From Bryum argenteum (taxonomy: Eukaryota > Streptophyta > Bryopsida > Bryales > Bryaceae): a stretch of DNA of 64,000 bases. A model generated the notes under the pieces. The model saw only the letters and a program-made list of their open reading frames with translations, made no database searches and had not been told where the DNA came from. Positions within the stretch are counted from its first letter, which is position 1; every line of letters begins with the position of its first letter. Of the stretch, positions 59,673 through 64,000 are shown one piece after another. A program made the translations under genes and the position numbers. The DNA is taken from contig CM073321.1 of NCBI GenBank assembly GCA_037043015.1, positions 31,164,101-31,228,100 of the forward strand, given 5' to 3'.

Positions 59673-60463
59673 TGTTAAGAGGGTTTTTTTACGGAAACCA
59701 ACTTAACGGACTAGTTGGTGAAGAAGGGAGAATTGATGTATCCAGTCGACTCAGCTACTGGATCCAGTCGACTCTTCCATTCTATGTTAATGAAAATGTT
59801 TTCAATGAACCGGGGCTTCAAGAGAGAACCGATCGACTTAGCATCTTAGCTATACCAAAGAGACGGAAGGAGCGACAAGGTGGTTTTACTACCTAGTCGA
59901 TAACTCAGTACAGAATTTCCTGTCCAATGCTAGTCGATAGTTTAATCAACTCAGGAGTCGACTCCTCAAGAGATTACCTCGAGGATGGAGCGACTAGCAA
60001 GTCCATTGAGTGTCACAGTTGATTGACTCTTCTAAAACAAATCATTATACACTCGCTCTCTAAGACGATCTAAGAAAAGAGAACACCTGGGCGGAGCAAC
60101 AAAGTTATCATACAAGCAAGACAGAGTTGACTCTACTAAGAAAACAAGTAGCAGCAGAGAAGTAGTCGACTAGTCTTGGGTTACCAACAAAGATATGATA
60201 TAATGTATGGAAAAAAGTAACATCTTCTCCGAGAAAAGGAGACTACTTATAGTTACGGGGTTTGAGACCCGATCCAATACTAGGGTCTGCCTGGTACTAG
60301 GGTCGACCCGATACTAGGTCGATTTGACCAGTGTATAGGTCGGTCGAGCGGTCGGGTATCTATCCCTGACTAGTTGTCGACTTAGCTGATTATCTACCTA
60401 TAAATCTATACCTACCGGGTGTAGATAATCAAAAAGGAATATTCGAGGAATATTTGGTTAACA
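59673..60463 (-). repeat. 5' LTR of family B, 791 bp
   Basis: Plus-strand ends are TGTTAAGAGG and TTTGGTTAACA, an inverted TGTTAA/TTAACA pair. The adjacent CATGGTCGCCAAA is the complement of the primer-site motif. Several GTCGACT/AGTCGAC palindromic motifs recur inside. Confidence 0.7.
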
Positions 60464-61133
60464 CTCTTCAGCCTTGACTCCTATATATACTACCAAATAG
60501 GAAGCTTCTCAAGCAACTTCCTACTTATTAGGACGCTTCGAGACGCTTCTCAAGCTTCTTGAAGTTTCTAATGTATGTCTGTGGCATCACTTCCCCTTTC
60601 TAGCTTCGAGGTCTCCGACAAGCAATACTGTCGTCAGTTTGTACCAACGCATGAAGATCTGTTGCATAACGTCTGCGATCAACTCCAATTATTGTTCACG
60701 CGGCAGGTGGGTCATCGGTCCTTGAAGCCAACAATAGTGACCCACGTCTTCCACTTCCGACCAAGCATGGACCTCTGTATCCTCGTTGTAAAATTGTCTT
60801 GCAAACACACCTTTTGGCAGACCATTGAAAGCAAGCTTGACCTCAAATACAATCACCAGCAATCGGTTACTCGGAATGCTCCGTTGGCCTCAAAGTAGGG
60901 GCAGTTCTTCATCTCGGGGTTGCCTTCGAGATGTCGTTGGTTGAGATGATATGACTGGAATGTTGTCAATCTCTTGACTATCCATAACTAAAGTCCAATC
61001 TATGCCTACTGAAAGAATTCTATCTAGGACCAATTAACTATCTCAATTGTGAATCATGGTGGTGTTCTCTCCACCCTTTTATTTTCCTTGGTAGGCGAGA
61101 GTTAGAGAGAAGCTATCGTTGGGATGGCTTAAG
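60464..61133. other. Spacer between two gypsy elements
   Basis: A 107-codon plus ORF (60575-60898) and its antisense have no domain I recognise. Nothing else is supported. Confidence 0.45.
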
Positions 61134-61144
61134 TGTTACCCGAC

Positions 61145-61152
61145 TGACGTCA
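61145..61152. promoter_or_regulatory. TGACGTCA bZIP-type site in family C LTR
   Basis: A perfect 8-bp palindrome TGACGTCA lies 11 bp inside the LTR, a position within U3 where transcription factor sites are usual. Plant bZIP (TGA/ABI-like) factors bind this core. Function is inferred. Confidence 0.4.
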
Positions 61153-61300
61153 TCGGGTAACCTCGGCGGCCAAAGCGGGAGCAGCAGCGGCAACGGAGAT
61201 AGCAGCACTTTTTCGGTGGAGGCACCAGCAATTAACTGCAGATGCCTCGGCAGTCGATAAGGGCACCGTTCGGTTTCAGGGATATCCGCGGCAGCCGTAG

Positions 61301-61308
61301 TATAAAAG
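61301..61308 (+). promoter_or_regulatory. TATA box in family C LTR
   Basis: TATAAAAG lies 168 bp into the LTR, followed within 40 bp by GAGAGACACTCG. This is the expected place for the U3/R boundary. Confidence 0.6.
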
Positions 61309-64000
61309 GTTGTAGAAAATAGGAGAGAGACACTCGTTGTAGTCACCGTAGCAGGATATGTTCAGTTTATCTTGGCAGAACGCTTGAATGTACGCCGTTG
61401 TTATCAATTGAATACAAAGGCCATGAGCCACAGTCTTTCTCTCCCATCCTTGTGTCTCCTCATCTCTCACCTGCTTACTCCGAACACCGAGGCTTGCTTG
61501 GTAGACTTCGGTAGTAACCTTAACTGCTGTCTTAGACGTTCTACACCCACGGTACCTTCATCGCTACAGTATCACCGAGGTTACCAAGGAAGGTCCGGTA
61601 GACAGCCGGACCAGGTTACGGGCTTCGGTGACCTCAGCTGTTGCCACGGTTAAACCTCGGTACCCCCCCCTCTTTTCCCTTCAAGATCAGTACTACCCAC
61701 CGATTCTCTTCGTGGGTAAAGTAAAAATAAGAAAGAAGAAGACGACTGAAATGCCCCTCCTTCCGCAGCACAACCAATGTTGCCAAAGTCAACGCTCGGC
61801 CTTTTTGGCTACTCCCTGCTGTCCCTGTTAGACCGAGCAAAGCTCGGCCTCCCTCGTTATCCACTGCCATCCCAAACCTGCTACCTCCAGCGGATGAGCT
61901 CGTAAAGCACTCCATCCTCGTTACCCAGGCTAACATTTTGGCGACCATCTTTGGGATGGAGTGTTGAGTCATCCAAAGAAAAAAAGAAACAAAAACGTCA
62001 AACACGACACAATGCCTCCACGAAAAGCAACAAAAGAACCGCGGAACCCGAGGAGGTTATACCCCAAGAAGACCAAGATACCACGAGAGAACTTCTCCAA
62101 TGGATGAAACAACAAATGACAGATTTGGTGGCAAAAAACGACGCCACCAATGCCAAGATCGAAATATTAAACTCACACTATCTCCAAGGGGTAGGAACAT
62201 CAACGACTATTCCGCCCATCGTTACCATGGCCGGACCATCACAGCTACCACCGATTGATCCAAACATAGCCGCTTCTATGGCATCAAGGGAAAGGGATCG
62301 GCTCATCAAGCTACCAAAGATACCTTACCCAATCTTTGATGACTCCGGAGATCCTGATTGGCACATACGCAGGTTTAAAGTAATAGCTCGAACCAACGGT
62401 GTTACCAGCACCGAAGACCTACAGAACATCTTTGGAACCACCCTTCAGGGCAACCACATCAACTGGTACATTGATTTCAAAGCCGAACATTTGTTGCCGA
62501 CATGGGAAGAAATGGAGCGTAGCTTTTTGCAGAAGTTCCGAAAGTTAAAAACAAGCTCGGAAATACTCCGAGCTTTAGGCAATATACAGCAAGAAAGAAA
62601 CGAACCTGTCGACAAGTTTTACGAAAGATTCAAACAACTGGCCGACAAACTCAGTCAACGGCCTGAAGAAGACTACCTATGTGAATGGTTCAAAAAGGGC
62701 TTGCTACCGTGGATACAACAGGGCATTATCATCCGCGGTGTAAAAAAGTTGCGGGAGATACTCACACGCCAATGACATTAGCGGGGAATTCGGCGTCATA
62801 GACAAAACACGACACACCATTGCTTCCGCTACCAAGAGTGCCTATCGGGGGACAAATGACACCATGCACTACTTGCGGCAAACTACATGCAGGACGTTGC
62901 TGGTTTTCCAATACACCTGCAAGAACGGAAGATACTCGGCCCACGCGAACAAAGGCAGCATCCATGTACCCGGAGGAAGTCGATGTAGACGCGTTTCAAC
63001 CAAACAGAAACGATGGCTGTTGGGAATGCGGATCCCCGCACCACCGACGAGGCCAATGCCCTGTGTTAAGACAAATAACAACCAACACCCGTGCTACCAC
63101 GGACACCAAGGCACATCCTGGCAGCACCGAAGCTACTGCCGGCAACAGAAAGGGGGGAGTTACACTTACCGAAGTCCACGGCACCAACGTGGCTACCATA
63201 AGTACAGCCGCGGTAACCACAAGATCTAAGGCTACCTTAGATAAAACCGATAAACATGTCATAGAACATCGCAAGCCTTTTGCGGAACAGCATTGGGAAA
63301 GATTGAACAAATCATGAACTCAAATTCAAAACGACCTGGAAACAACGGTGGTCCCAGAACTGCAACAAGTATTAGAAAAAACCGATGTGCGCATTACATT
63401 AGCCGATCTGTTGAAGATTAGCCCAGAATTGCAGACATACCTGCAAAATATGCACACTATCCCAACAAAAGGCACGACAACCGTGGAAATTAATGCGACA
63501 ACCATAGACACCGATGCCGCCGTCATACATGTCCGATTAGGACAACACCAACTGGCCAATGTATTAGTTGATGGAGGCTCCGGAGTCAACGTTATCAGTG
63601 ATCACCTAAGACAACAGTTGGGACTACCACACCCTACAACAAAGACAGATTCGTTTTGAGAATGGCGAATGATGCCCGGTGACCCCATTGGGAATACTTT
63701 CCACCGTGGCCATCGCAACTCACGGTATCTCTACACCGCAACCTTCGTCGTGATCGACATGCCGATGCAAAGACAATTTCCCTATGATTTTGGGCGGACC
63801 TTGGTTAAGAGACATGAATGCAATTCATGACCGGGCGCGAAAATCGATCGACCAAGATACGGAAAACAATGATCATTCCGTGGGCACCGTGCATCACTCG
63901 AGAAAAAGTCAAACAGATCGAATCGGTAGCGCACGACGGCTGGGGGGAAAGGTCTCACGCGACGAGCAAGAAGCCCTGGTGTTCCACGCCGACCCCAATC

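Larger units (their letters stand above)
45300..60463 (-). mobile_element. Large gypsy element, family B, old and multiply invaded
   Basis: The 5' LTR is 59673-60463 (reads TGTTAACC...CTTAACA on the minus strand). It is followed by a TTTGGCGACCATG primer-site motif shared with the element at 61134. The parts in minus-strand order are leader, gag (58944-58170, resuming about 55780-55200), protease, reverse transcriptase, RNase H and integrase (to about 50224), then a long extra coding region to about 45333. No 3' LTR was found, so the left limit is approximate. The element is broken, with on the order of a dozen or more interruptions. It is split by three later insertions: family A at 55790-58165, a solo LTR at 53177-54632 and a small CACTA at 48196-49497. 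The nesting makes it one of the oldest elements here. Confidence 0.75.
61134..64000 (+). mobile_element. Gypsy family C, 5' part, cut by window end
   Basis: The 5' LTR is 61134-61935 (TGTTACCCGACTG...AGGCTAACA, 802 bp), followed by a TTTTGGCGACCATC primer-site motif. The gag region (61951-62775) has the Retrotrans_gag core (LQGNHINWYIDFKAEHLLP, EPVDKFYERFKQLADKLS). A zinc-knuckle region (62820-63317) has CTTCGKLHAGRC and CWECGSPHHRRGQCP. A protease region (63348-63700) has ANVLVDGGSGVNVISD. Orientation and primer motif tie it to the family B lineage. The visible part has a few breaks between blocks. It is less invaded than B, so probably younger. Confidence 0.85.

Noticed and set aside
60575-60898. 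107-codon ORF between the two gypsy elements
   Set aside because: No domain, no splice context and no codon signal that I can support.

Overview
This window is nuclear DNA of a land plant. It holds spliced plant-style genes, CACTA, hAT and MULE-like DNA transposons, Ty3/gypsy LTR elements and solo LTRs, and no bacterial-style operons. The repeat load and several unfamiliar gene families hint at a non-seed plant (bryophyte, lycophyte or fern), but the species cannot be fixed from the sequence. No tRNA, rRNA or CRISPR was seen. Nearly all of the window is mobile DNA or its remains.

Layout. 1-1320: an unrecognised minus-strand gene with at least three exons. 2265-5165: a satellite-like array of roughly 365-bp units carrying a 20-bp perfect palindrome. 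5398-5665: a possible small minus-strand gene. 6066-20482: a complete 14,417-bp CACTA (En/Spm) transposon with 3-bp target duplication AAC, TIR CACTATAAGAAA, hundreds of AAGACATC-type motifs and two divergent genes. One is a six-exon tnpA-like gene (7543-13415, minus). The other is a five-exon TNP2 transposase gene (14063-19350, plus) interrupted by one in-frame TAG. The transposon sits in a CCTACCCGG-type minisatellite that was also hit by a solo LTR (20621-21915).

22.8-29 kb: a MULE-like/SWIM-finger transposase-derived gene and an internally deleted tandem copy. 29.3-32.2 kb: a decayed hAT transposase. 32.6-34.5 kb: a decayed unrecognised minus-strand gene. 36.6-39.0 kb: a gypsy fragment (family A: LTR plus gag). 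39.3-40.7 kb: a GC-rich minisatellite, a TATA box and a hAT-like C-terminal tail. 41.6-44.6 kb: a protein-kinase-like pseudogene split by a family A solo LTR with a perfect 5-bp duplication.

45.3-60.5 kb: a large old minus-strand gypsy element (family B). It has been invaded by a family A element, a solo LTR with duplication GTAGC, and a 1.3-kb non-autonomous CACTA with duplication GTA. It has a long extra coding region downstream of integrase. 61.1-64 kb: the 5' part of a further gypsy element (family C), cut by the window end.

The most informative items are the intact boundaries and phase-consistent gene models of the large CACTA, its motif arrays (inside an intron and even inside coding sequence), and the nested insertions that give a relative chronology. 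Several unrelated non-LTR coding sequences also keep one reading frame over long distances but are punctuated by isolated stop codons.
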